Positions 15,965 to 23,437 of a DNA stretch of 64,000 bases are shown here, in pieces (the first letter of the stretch is position 1; the number at the start of each line of letters is the position of its first letter). The DNA is from Natranaeroarchaeum aerophilus (GTDB taxonomy: Archaea; Halobacteriota; Halobacteria; Halobacteriales; Natronoarchaeaceae). Under the pieces are notes generated by a model. That model was not told where the DNA came from, searched no databases, and saw only the letters and a program-made list of their open reading frames with translations. The position numbers were made by a program, and so were the translations under genes. The DNA is taken from assembly GCF_023638055.1 (NCBI RefSeq), contig NZ_JAKRVY010000001.1, positions 317,815 to 381,814 of the forward strand, in the 5' to 3' direction.

Positions 15965-17944
15965 TCACTCGAATTTCTCCAGTAGTTCGGCGTAGAACTC
16001 GGTATCGTGCTCCCCCGCCAGTTTCTCGACGATCAACTCCGGCGTCGAGCGAGCGAGGTGATCTTTGACCGGCGAGCGGTTGACCTGCAACTCGCCGTCG
16101 ACCAGCCCCTCGGCCTCGATGCCATCGACTGCCACGTCGAAGGTGGCTGTCTCGCGGATCTCGCCCGCGAGGTGGGAGACGAACACGGCGGTCGCACCGT
16201 TCTCGTCGAGTGCTTCGAGGATACCCGCGATGATCTTCGCGCTCGCGCCCGGTTCGGTGATGCTTTCGAGTTCGTCGACGAGGACGAGACTGCCAGCGCC
16301 GCCGGTCGCCAGCCCCGCGAACTCCCGGACTGTGCTCTCGAACGCCCCGGCGTCGAGGGTTCCCTGTGTTTTGGCGTGGTAGTGCAGATCCTCGAACCGG
16401 TCGATTCGGGCCGTGTCGGCGGGCACGGGCAGGCCCATGTGGGCGAGGATCGTCACCGCGGCGACCAGATCGAGCGTCGACGTCTTGCCACCGGAGTTCA
16501 CGCCCGACAGGAGGGCAACGCCGCCGATCTCGTAGTCGACCGGATCGACGTCCTCGATCGGGACATCTAGCAGGGGCGAGCGCCCGCCCTCGATACCGAC
16601 ATGTCCCTCGTCGCCGCCGAACTCGGGCATCGTGCAGTCGAAGTCGTCGGCGAAACGCGCAACTGCGAGTTCGACGTCGAGTTCGAGCGCCGCCCGGACC
16701 AGTGCCTCGGCATCCGCGCGCTCGTCGGCAAGATCGCTTGCGAGGTCTCGCTTGAGCCGGGTGGCACGCCGATCGCGGGCGGTTTTGAGCTCCTCGCGAA
16801 GCCGGGAGATCGCTTCTTCGTTTCGCTCGACCGGGAAATGAGGATCCTCGCCGAACGCCCGGCGGGCGATATCGGCCTCGCCACTGTCGAGGGCGAGCGA
16901 GCCGATCAGCTCCTCGCGGGCGGCGTCGACCGCCTCCGCGTACTCGTCGGCCAGTTCGCGGGAGAGCAACGAATCGACGCCCGCGCCCTGTTCGACCAGC
17001 GAGAGCAGGTCGGCTCCTTCGACTGTGACGTCCTGCTCGCGGATCGACTGGCGGAGGTGATCGTTGGCCACGCTCTCGGCGGTCGAGACGGCGGCGTCCA
17101 GATCATCGACGGCGGTCGAGAGCCGGTCGAGTTCGTCGTCACCTGCAACAGTTCCGTCCGTATCGAGGCGGTCGAGCGCGGCTTCCAGCATGTCGAGATC
17201 GCAGGGCGGGTCCAGGTCGGTCAGTCGGTGGACGCGGATCGCCGCGCGCAGTCGATCGCGGTTGGCCGCGAAGAAGGCCAGCGGACGCTCGGGGACGATC
17301 TCGCTCGGCTCGTCGAGCGCCTTGGGCTGTACCCTGACATCCCCCTCGACGTCGACCCCGGCGAAGGCCTCGTCGATGGCGATAACAGTTGAATAGCCCC
17401 GCGCGAGTTCGGCCAGCCCGCGGGCGTCCTCGACGACCTCGACGCTCAATTCGGGGATGGCCTCCGTGGCCTCCCGGTACCGCTCGGCGTCGGTCGTCGC
17501 CAGACACCGATCCCGGACCCGCACGTCGCTTGGCTCGTCGAGCGGTTCGACGGCTTCGAGCGCGTCGAGCGCCTCGGGGTCGGCCTCCCGATCCATCGCC
17601 GCCTCGACGAAAGACCGTACCTCCTCGACGCGACTCTCCGCGCTCGTGGGGAAGAACGTCTCCAGCCGTCGCTCGGCGTAGGTCGTCACCGTTCGCTCCT
17701 GTAGCAGGGAAAGCACCTCGCGGTAGATCTCTCTGGCCCGGTTCGTCGCCAGGAACTCCCCGTCGTCGCCGTGTTCCTGCCGGATCGCGCCGCGAGCGAT
17801 CCGGGCCGCGCGTCCCTGTGTGATACCCGGTGCGTGCGAGAGCGCCGCGACGTCGCCGGTCTCCAGCGCCCGCTCGGGGTCGTCTAGCTCGGCCAGCGCC
17901 GTCGCCGTCTTCTCGCCGACGCCCGGGATCGCCTCGAACTCCAT
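15965..17944 (-). CDS. MutS-family ATPase with N-terminal HhH domain
   Basis: A 659-residue DNA-structure-binding ATPase related to MutS/MutS2-5. Residues 1-60 (MEFEAIPGVGEKTATALAE and SHAPGITQGRAARIARGA) are two helix-hairpin-helix units. The middle is helical core/lever, and the C-terminal ATPase has Walker A LLSGVNSGGKTST (about 475-487) and Walker B SLVLVDELESIT (about 552-563), followed by the signature-like EPGASAKIIAG. There is no mismatch-recognition domain I and no Smr nuclease domain, so classical mismatch repair is unlikely. Roles in recombination or damage processing are more plausible. The ATG at 17944 starts the first HhH. The gene is divergent from the DUF2237 gene across a region with a striking inverted repeat. 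Confidence 0.88.
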   Translation of the reverse strand: MEFEAIPGVGEKTATALAELDDPERALETGDVAALSHAPGITQGRAARIARGAIRQEHGDDGEFLATNRAREIYREVLSLLQERTVTTYAERRLETFFPTSAESRVEEVRSFVEAAMDREADPEALDALEAVEPLDEPSDVRVRDRCLATTDAERYREATEAIPELSVEVVEDARGLAELARGYSTVIAIDEAFAGVDVEGDVRVQPKALDEPSEIVPERPLAFFAANRDRLRAAIRVHRLTDLDPPCDLDMLEAALDRLDTDGTVAGDDELDRLSTAVDDLDAAVSTAESVANDHLRQSIREQDVTVEGADLLSLVEQGAGVDSLLSRELADEYAEAVDAAREELIGSLALDSGEADIARRAFGEDPHFPVERNEEAISRLREELKTARDRRATRLKRDLASDLADERADAEALVRAALELDVELAVARFADDFDCTMPEFGGDEGHVGIEGGRSPLLDVPIEDVDPVDYEIGGVALLSGVNSGGKTSTLDLVAAVTILAHMGLPVPADTARIDRFEDLHYHAKTQGTLDAGAFESTVREFAGLATGGAGSLVLVDELESITEPGASAKIIAGILEALDENGATAVFVSHLAGEIRETATFDVAVDGIEAEGLVDGELQVNRSPVKDHLARSTPELIVEKLAGEHDTEFYAELLEKFE

Positions 17945-18018
17945 CACTCGCCACATTCGATGCGACCGAGAAAAAGGTCCCGGCGTGGGCGGGTCGAACA
18001 TCAGGCTGTTTCGATTTG

Positions 18019-18077
18019 CTTCGAAAGTTGTAGTAATTCACTTCGAAAACTATACTAAGTAACTACAACTTTCGAAG
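18019..18077. repeat. 16-bp perfect inverted repeat with an internal third half-site
   Basis: Arms 18019-18034 and 18062-18077 are exact inverted complements (CTTCGAAAGTTGTAGT and its reverse). Inside, at 18040-18049, CACTTCGAAA repeats the outer part and is itself complementary to 18070-18079. The element sits in the roughly 200-bp divergent promoter region between the MutS-like and DUF2237 genes, suggesting a regulator-binding site. Confidence 0.7.
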
Positions 18078-18145
18078 TGTTGACTCTCGACGGGATCTGT
18101 CCAACGACACGGGGTTTTTGTCGTTCGCTCCCCGACATACCGGTC

Positions 18146-18514
18146 GTGCCCCCCGAACAGAACGCGCTCGGCGGCGATCTGGAGCCATGTAGCGAGGACC
18201 CAACGACCGGCTATCTGCGAGACGGCTGCTGTCGGGATGTCGACGGTGACCCCGGCCGTCACGAGCTGTGTGCGGTGATGACCGAGGAGTTCCTCCAGTA
18301 CAGCAAGGCGCAGGGGAACGATCTGATCACGCCCCGGCCCGAGTTCGAGTTTCCCGGACTGGAACCGGGCGACCACTGGTGTCTCTGTATCGATCGATGG
18401 GTCGAGGCGAAGGAGGCCGACGTCGCGCCGCCGGTCGTCCTCGAAGCGACAAACGAGTCCGTACTCGATACGGTACTGTTCTCGACGCTACTCGAACACG
18501 AGTACGAAGAGTAG
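18146..18514 (+). CDS. DUF2237 family protein
   Basis: A 122-residue protein of a conserved family without known function. Family features seen are the start PPEQNALGGDLEPC, the Cys-rich segment TTGYLRDGCCRDVDGDPG, CAVMTEEFLQYSKAQGNDL, and the end FPGLEPGDHWCLCIDRW. The GTG at 18146 gives the usual family length; the upstream ATG at 18077 would fall inside the inverted repeat and add 23 atypical residues. A T6 tract at 18588-18593 lies downstream. Conserved Cys residues suggest metal binding or redox activity, but this is not established. Confidence 0.85.
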   Translation: MPPEQNALGGDLEPCSEDPTTGYLRDGCCRDVDGDPGRHELCAVMTEEFLQYSKAQGNDLITPRPEFEFPGLEPGDHWCLCIDRWVEAKEADVAPPVVLEATNESVLDTVLFSTLLEHEYEE

Positions 18515-18587
18515 GCTCGGAGGCCAGCCATGATATCGCGGCCGCTGTATCGATGGTGCGTTCCCCATACACGACAGCCACGGTCTC

Positions 18588-18593
18588 TTTTTT
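18588..18593 (+). terminator. T-tract terminator after the DUF2237 gene
   Basis: Six T following CGGTCTC, about 74 bp downstream of the stop codon in a convergent intergenic region. Confidence 0.4.
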
Positions 18594-18623
18594 GCGTGTC
18601 CCGAACCACCGACGCATGACCGC

Positions 18624-18764
18624 TCACCTGCGGACGCGCTCGACCGTGTACGTCAGTCCGACCTCGTTCGTGTTCTGTTCGTCCGCGTAGCGTTTTGCCT
18701 TCGCCCGCGTCTCGAACGGTCCCGCGACCTGATCGCCGTCGAGGGTGACGTAGTACTCGCTCAT
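18624..18764 (-). CDS. Very small beta protein (46 residues), unknown function
   Basis: Reads MSEYYVTLDGDQVAGPFETR followed by AKAKRYADEQNTNEVGLTYTVERVRR-type sequence: a strand pair, a helix and a final strand. The ATG at 18764 gives a compact complete domain, while the longer frame to 18905 runs into the ABC transporter promoter. The YVTLDGDQVAGPF pattern resembles small GYF-like or SPOR-like folds, but I cannot assign it. Convergent to the DUF2237 gene, divergent from the ABC exporter. Confidence 0.65.
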   Translation of the reverse strand: MSEYYVTLDGDQVAGPFETRAKAKRYADEQNTNEVGLTYTVERVRR

Positions 18765-18910
18765 CCGATCGACTGGGGGCGCGCCGATGACAAAACCGTT
18801 GTGGCCCGCCACAGATCTCTGTCCCTCCCGGTCAGTCCGTCTGGCGGGGACTGCCGGAGAGCGCACGTTTTTCCGTATCGCTGGACGATGGGGAGTATCC
18901 CGCAATTCCG

Positions 18911-20839
18911 ATGAGCACGGACGATATCCGCGATGATACGATTTTAGAGGAGTACCGTGAGAGCGTCGATCACCCTATTTACCGGCTTTTCAGCGAGTAC
19001 GGACGCGATCACGCCCACTGGTTCGCCATCGGTGTCGTCACGAGTACGCTCGCTCGATTTCTCAGCCTCGTTCCGCCGGTGATCCTGGGCATCGCCATCG
19101 ACGCCGTCTTCTCCGATGATCAGGTCTACTCCCTGCCGCTGGTGCCCCAGGCGTGGATCCCCGGCAGTACAGAGGGGCAGTTCTGGCTCTCGGTCGCCCT
19201 GATGGGGGTCGCAATGGCGCTCGCGGCGGTGATGAACTTCGGCCGGACGTCGACGCTGAACTGGTTCTCTCACCGGGTCAAACACGAGGTACGCACCGAC
19301 ACCTACCAGCAGATGCAGCGCCTCGACATGTCGTTTTTCAACGACATGCAGACTGGCGAGTTGATGAGCATCCTCAACAACGATACGAACCGCCTCGAAC
19401 TGTTCCTCGACAACATGATGGACAGCGCCATCCAGCTGGCGGTCCTCCTCCTTGGAATCGGTGCGATTCTCTTCTGGATCAACCCACAACTGGCCCTGGT
19501 CACCCTCGTTATCCTCCCGGTTGCTGGACTGTTCACTCTCTGGTTCATGCGCCGCGTCGAGGTGATGTACGCCCAGATCCGCTCGCAGGTTGGTGATCTG
19601 AACACGCGACTGGAGAACAACCTCAGCGGCATCGAGGTCATCAAGAGCGCGACGACCGAGGAGTACGAGGGCGACCGCGTCGAGGAGACCTCCTACGAGT
19701 ACTTCCGGCGGGACTGGCGGGCGCTGCGCATGAACCTGATCTACCGGCCGGGGCTTCAGCTCCTGACCTCGTTTGCGTTCATCGCGACGTTCATCGTCGG
19801 CGGTATCTGGGTACTTTCGGGGCCTCCCCTTGCGTTCACCGGGACGCTTTCGGTCGGTGAACTGGTCACTTTCCTCCTCCTGACCCAGCGACTGGTCGAT
19901 CCGCTCGCACAGATGAGCGAGATCGTCGACCGGTACGAGGACGCCAAGGCGTCGACCAGCCGGATCTACGCGCTGATGGCGATCCCCGTCTCGATCACGG
20001 ACGCCGACGATGCGGTCGAACTAGAAGACGCGAACGGTCGCGTCGAGTACGACAACGTCGGCTTTTCCTACGACGGCGAGACGACAGTTCTCAGAAACGT
20101 CGACTTCGCGGTCGAACCCGGTGAGACTGTCGGGCTCGTCGGGCCGACCGGTGCGGGGAAAACGACGATCCTCAAACTCCTGCTCCGGCTCTACGATGTC
20201 GACTCCGGCGCGGTGCGCGTCGACGGCTACGATGTCCGGGACGTGACCCTGGCGAGTCTCCGGGGATCGATCGGCTACGTCAGCCAGGACCCATTCCTCT
20301 TTGACGGGACCATCCGCGAGAACCTCACCTACGGCGCGTTCGATGCCACGGACGAGGAGATGATCGAAGCGGCGAAGATGGCCGAAGCCCACGAGTTCGT
20401 CCGGAACCTCAGCAAGGGCTATGACACGCAGGTCGGCGAGCGCGGCGTCAAGCTCTCCGGTGGCCAGCGCCAGCGCCTCTGTATCGCCCGGACGATCCTC
20501 GCGGACCCACCGATCCTGATCCTCGACGAGGCGACCAGCGACGTCGACACCGAGACGGAGATGCTGATCCAGCGCAGCCTGGATCGAGTAACCGAGAACC
20601 GGACGACGTTCGTGATTGCCCATCGACTCTCGACGATCCGTGAGGCAGACGAGATCCTCGTCGTCGAAGACGGTCGGATCGTCGAGGACGGCACGCACGA
20701 GGAACTCATCGACGAAGACGGGCTGTACGCCAACCTCTGGAGCGTTCAGGCCGGGGAGATCGACGACCTCGATGCGGAGTTCGTCGAGCGGGCCTCACGC
20801 CGGGCCGCGATGCGCTCGCGCGACACCGAAGACGAGTAG
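18911..20839 (+). CDS. ABC exporter (fused permease and ATPase)
   Basis: A 642-residue half-transporter that would act as a dimer in the cytoplasmic membrane. The six-helix transmembrane domain occupies about residues 30-345. The ATPase follows: Walker A GPTGAGKTT near 412, Q-loop YVSQDPFLF, signature LSGGQRQR near 515, Walker B ILILDEATSD near 535, and H-loop IAHRLST. This is the MsbA/lipid-drug exporter type; the substrate is unknown. It stands alone, with no adjoining substrate-binding protein. The acidic C-terminal tail beyond the ATPase is typical of halophilic proteins. Confidence 0.93.
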   Translation: MSTDDIRDDTILEEYRESVDHPIYRLFSEYGRDHAHWFAIGVVTSTLARFLSLVPPVILGIAIDAVFSDDQVYSLPLVPQAWIPGSTEGQFWLSVALMGVAMALAAVMNFGRTSTLNWFSHRVKHEVRTDTYQQMQRLDMSFFNDMQTGELMSILNNDTNRLELFLDNMMDSAIQLAVLLLGIGAILFWINPQLALVTLVILPVAGLFTLWFMRRVEVMYAQIRSQVGDLNTRLENNLSGIEVIKSATTEEYEGDRVEETSYEYFRRDWRALRMNLIYRPGLQLLTSFAFIATFIVGGIWVLSGPPLAFTGTLSVGELVTFLLLTQRLVDPLAQMSEIVDRYEDAKASTSRIYALMAIPVSITDADDAVELEDANGRVEYDNVGFSYDGETTVLRNVDFAVEPGETVGLVGPTGAGKTTILKLLLRLYDVDSGAVRVDGYDVRDVTLASLRGSIGYVSQDPFLFDGTIRENLTYGAFDATDEEMIEAAKMAEAHEFVRNLSKGYDTQVGERGVKLSGGQRQRLCIARTILADPPILILDEATSDVDTETEMLIQRSLDRVTENRTTFVIAHRLSTIREADEILVVEDGRIVEDGTHEELIDEDGLYANLWSVQAGEIDDLDAEFVERASRRAAMRSRDTEDE

Positions 20840-20865
20840 CTCCGATCGTACTGTTGGAGGGAATA

Positions 20866-21486
20866 CTACTGGCCGAGAAAGTCGGTGTCACACTCCCGTC
20901 TAATGGTCGTGCTGTCGTCATCGATGTGGATCTCCGTCACTGCACAGTTCCCAATCTCGATATCCCTGATCGTTTCGACGATGTCCAGCTCGTGTAGGTC
21001 GCCGAGAACAACGTGGATTGGGCCGCCGTGGGTGACGACGACAACGGTCTCGTCGTCCACGCTCTCGCGGAGTTCGCCCCAGGCATCGCGCACGCGACCA
21101 TCGAAGTCCAGCCAGCTCTCGCCGCGCTCGGGAGTTGCGCTGGCTCCCTCATACCCCGATTCGAGCACCGAGAACTCGGGGTATCCCTGGAAGAGTTCGC
21201 CGTACCCGAGCCCCTGCAGGACGCCGAAGTCCCGCTCGCGCCACGCCCGGTCGGTCGTCACGTCATCCGTATCGACTGCACGGCGGATCTCTCGGAGGGT
21301 TTCGACGGTGCGCCGGAGATCGGAGGCGACGATCCGATCGATATCGTACGTTGCTGCGAGATGTTGGCCGAGCGCGGCCCCCTGTTCCCGGCCACGGTCG
21401 TTCAGCCCGACCGGTGCCCAGCCCTGTACCCGATGCTCGTCGTTCCACGCCGTCTCGCCGTGGCGTACCAGCACGACAGTTCCCAT
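20866..21486 (-). CDS. Histidine phosphatase family protein
   Basis: A 206-residue phosphoglycerate mutase-like phosphatase. The RHG motif LVRHGETAWN (His8) starts the protein and the second catalytic His is in VVVTHGGPIHVV near residue 150. R57 in SDLRRTVET and the Glu in WRERDFGVLQG complete the phosphate pocket. The start at MGTVVLVRHGET is fixed by the family; the longer ORF has 59 unrelated residues. Cofactor-dependent mutase, sugar phosphatase or alpha-ribazole phosphatase activity cannot be separated from sequence. It converges with the ABC exporter, 26 bp apart. Confidence 0.9.
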   Translation of the reverse strand: MGTVVLVRHGETAWNDEHRVQGWAPVGLNDRGREQGAALGQHLAATYDIDRIVASDLRRTVETLREIRRAVDTDDVTTDRAWRERDFGVLQGLGYGELFQGYPEFSVLESGYEGASATPERGESWLDFDGRVRDAWGELRESVDDETVVVVTHGGPIHVVLGDLHELDIVETIRDIEIGNCAVTEIHIDDDSTTIRRECDTDFLGQ

Positions 21487-21693
21487 CGCCGCTTCGTTCG
21501 GACGCCGCCGAAAAGTACCTTCGCGTCGCGGTGAACTGGTGGCCCAACGCTCTGGGCCAGCTCTGGTGAACGATCGGCCACTTCTTACCGAATATAGCGA
21601 CTGAATCAGATGTCTGTACGGAACCGCTGGATGTGCGGGCGAATATTGGGCGATTCTATACACTCCTTATCCCGGCTGTGTTTCACTCTATCA

Positions 21694-22092
21694 ATGGAAG
21701 ACGCGGAGCTACCGGCCGAGTGGCATCGAGACGAGCGATATGACCGGCTTGCCCGTCGGTCCGGTAACGATCCGAAGTACGTGGGCTACGTGCACGACTC
21801 GGGCGACGCACGAGTCCACATCGCCTTCCCCGAAGCCGAAAGCGGTGACGACGGTGCGTACACCGTTTTTGTGACGCTGTTTCCGTACACCGAACTCTCG
21901 GAGTCGGCAACGGTGCGTGCCGTGACGACCAGTGACCGGTCCGAGGAAATCGCCCGGCAGTTCATGAAGCTCTTCGACGGCGTCTACGACGGCCCTAGCA
22001 CAATAGAAGACGCCATCGAGTACGCGCTCGAACGAACGCGCCCGCCGGATGTCGCCGACACGTCGCTGGTCAACGACGAAGGACAGCGGTAG
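21694..22092 (+). CDS. Conserved haloarchaeal protein of unknown function
   Basis: A 132-residue acidic protein starting MEDAELPAEWHRDERYDRL. It alternates strands (YVGYVHDSGDARVHIAFPEA, YTVFVTLFPYTEL) and a helix (RSEEIARQFMKLFDGVYDG), with a short C-terminal helix. There are no Cys residues, signal or membrane segments, so it is probably cytoplasmic. I cannot name a family. It ends 2 bp before the 3' end of the convergent tatC gene. A TATA-like TTATCC is near 21667 but weak. Confidence 0.7.
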   Translation: MEDAELPAEWHRDERYDRLARRSGNDPKYVGYVHDSGDARVHIAFPEAESGDDGAYTVFVTLFPYTELSESATVRAVTTSDRSEEIARQFMKLFDGVYDGPSTIEDAIEYALERTRPPDVADTSLVNDEGQR

Positions 22093-22093
22093 C

Positions 22094-23341
22094 CTACCGC
22101 CCGGTCCACTTGACCAGCAGGAGCGTTCCCTCGAACAGGCCGACCATCGTGATCGCGACGATCAGCGGGGCCATTCCGGTCGGATCGGGGCTGAAGAGGA
22201 AGGCGAGGCCGAGGAACGCCCCCCAGAAGTAGAGGCGGTGCTCGGCAAGCCATTCCCGGGAAGTGATCCCCATCATGATCGCCAGCATGACACAGAGCGG
22301 GATCTGGAAGACGACGGCCATCAGCCCGAGCATCGTGATGATGAGACCGAAGGTATCCTGCAGCCCGAAGGCGACGTGCATCTCCTCGGCCCCATCCGAG
22401 TAGTACAGGAAGTACTCGAAGAGGCCGGGGAGGATCAGGTAGTACGCGAAGGCCATCCCGACGACCGCGAGCACGAGACTCGTGGGTACTGCGGCAAGGT
22501 AGTACCGGCGCTCGTGCGGGTAGAGCCCGGGTCGCATGAACAGGTAGGTCTGGTAGACGGCGATCGGGAGTGCGATCGCTAGCCCGGCGATACTCGCGAG
22601 TTTCAGCTCCGTGAGCTTGTGTTCGAGCGGCCCGTAGACGTGAGGGGCCGCGATATCGGTCTGTGGCAGGATGTCGTACCACATGTGGATGATGACGTCC
22701 GATGCAAAGGGGAATACGAGGAGTGTCACTATCGCGGCAGCAAAGAGGACGACGGCGAGCCGCTGGACCATCTCCTCGATATGCTCTGTCAGCGGCATCT
22801 CCTCGTCGTCCGGTGGGGTTGCGGGCTCGTAGTCGCCCGACTCCGAGGAGTCCGGGACGTTCATTTCCGACGTCGCGTGACTGCCGTCGGTCCGGGCCTG
22901 ATCTGACATGTCGGCGTCCGGATCGTGGGCAGTTGCCGGACTCGTCTCCTCGTCGCTCTCTGGATCGTCGGAGACACTGCTGTCGTCTTCCTCGTCGGCG
23001 TTGGCATCGTCCGACTCGTCGTCACTTTCGCCGTCGATATCGTCCGCCTCGTCAGCATCCGCTGTCTCTTCCGACGTGCCGATTGTCGATTTCGTCTCGG
23101 ACTGTGCCACTCTGGCACGATCCCGGGCGGGCTTCGATCGATTACCCCAGTTCGTCGCTGCGGTGTTTTCGTCGTCGGGATCGGAATCCACACGCTCCTC
23201 TGTCGATCCTTCGTCGATATCAGGGCCGTTGCCGCCCCAGTCGTCGGCATCCGCGTCGCTGTCCGACGACTCGTCGGGTTCGTCCCGCTGCTCGTCGTCG
23301 GGGAGGTCCTCGCCGCCCTCCTCGGTCGGATCCTCACCCAT
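22094..23341 (-). CDS. tatC: Twin-arginine translocase subunit TatC (single-domain, with long acidic N-terminus)
   Basis: A 415-residue membrane protein of the Tat export machinery, which moves folded proteins with RR signals. The C-terminal ~245 residues are a normal six-helix TatC, with the N-terminal MPLTEHIEEMVQRLAVVLFA amphipathic start, the conserved Pro/Glu-rich LPGLFEYFLYY and late FSPDPTGMAPL. The first ~170 residues are almost only Asp, Glu, Ser and Thr and should be a disordered cytoplasmic extension; it matches the TatCo type of haloarchaea. The ATG at 23341 starts the acidic region. It is divergent from the double TatC gene, 96 bp apart. Confidence 0.93.
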   Translation of the reverse strand: MGEDPTEEGGEDLPDDEQRDEPDESSDSDADADDWGGNGPDIDEGSTEERVDSDPDDENTAATNWGNRSKPARDRARVAQSETKSTIGTSEETADADEADDIDGESDDESDDANADEEDDSSVSDDPESDEETSPATAHDPDADMSDQARTDGSHATSEMNVPDSSESGDYEPATPPDDEEMPLTEHIEEMVQRLAVVLFAAAIVTLLVFPFASDVIIHMWYDILPQTDIAAPHVYGPLEHKLTELKLASIAGLAIALPIAVYQTYLFMRPGLYPHERRYYLAAVPTSLVLAVVGMAFAYYLILPGLFEYFLYYSDGAEEMHVAFGLQDTFGLIITMLGLMAVVFQIPLCVMLAIMMGITSREWLAEHRLYFWGAFLGLAFLFSPDPTGMAPLIVAITMVGLFEGTLLLVKWTGR

Positions 23342-23437
23342 CTGATCGAATGTAGGGCCACGGTCCGTTATAGGCCTTTTTACTGCACTCCCGAGGAAGA
23401 AGATTGATAACGGCCAGCGGTTAAGTCCCGGTAGTCT

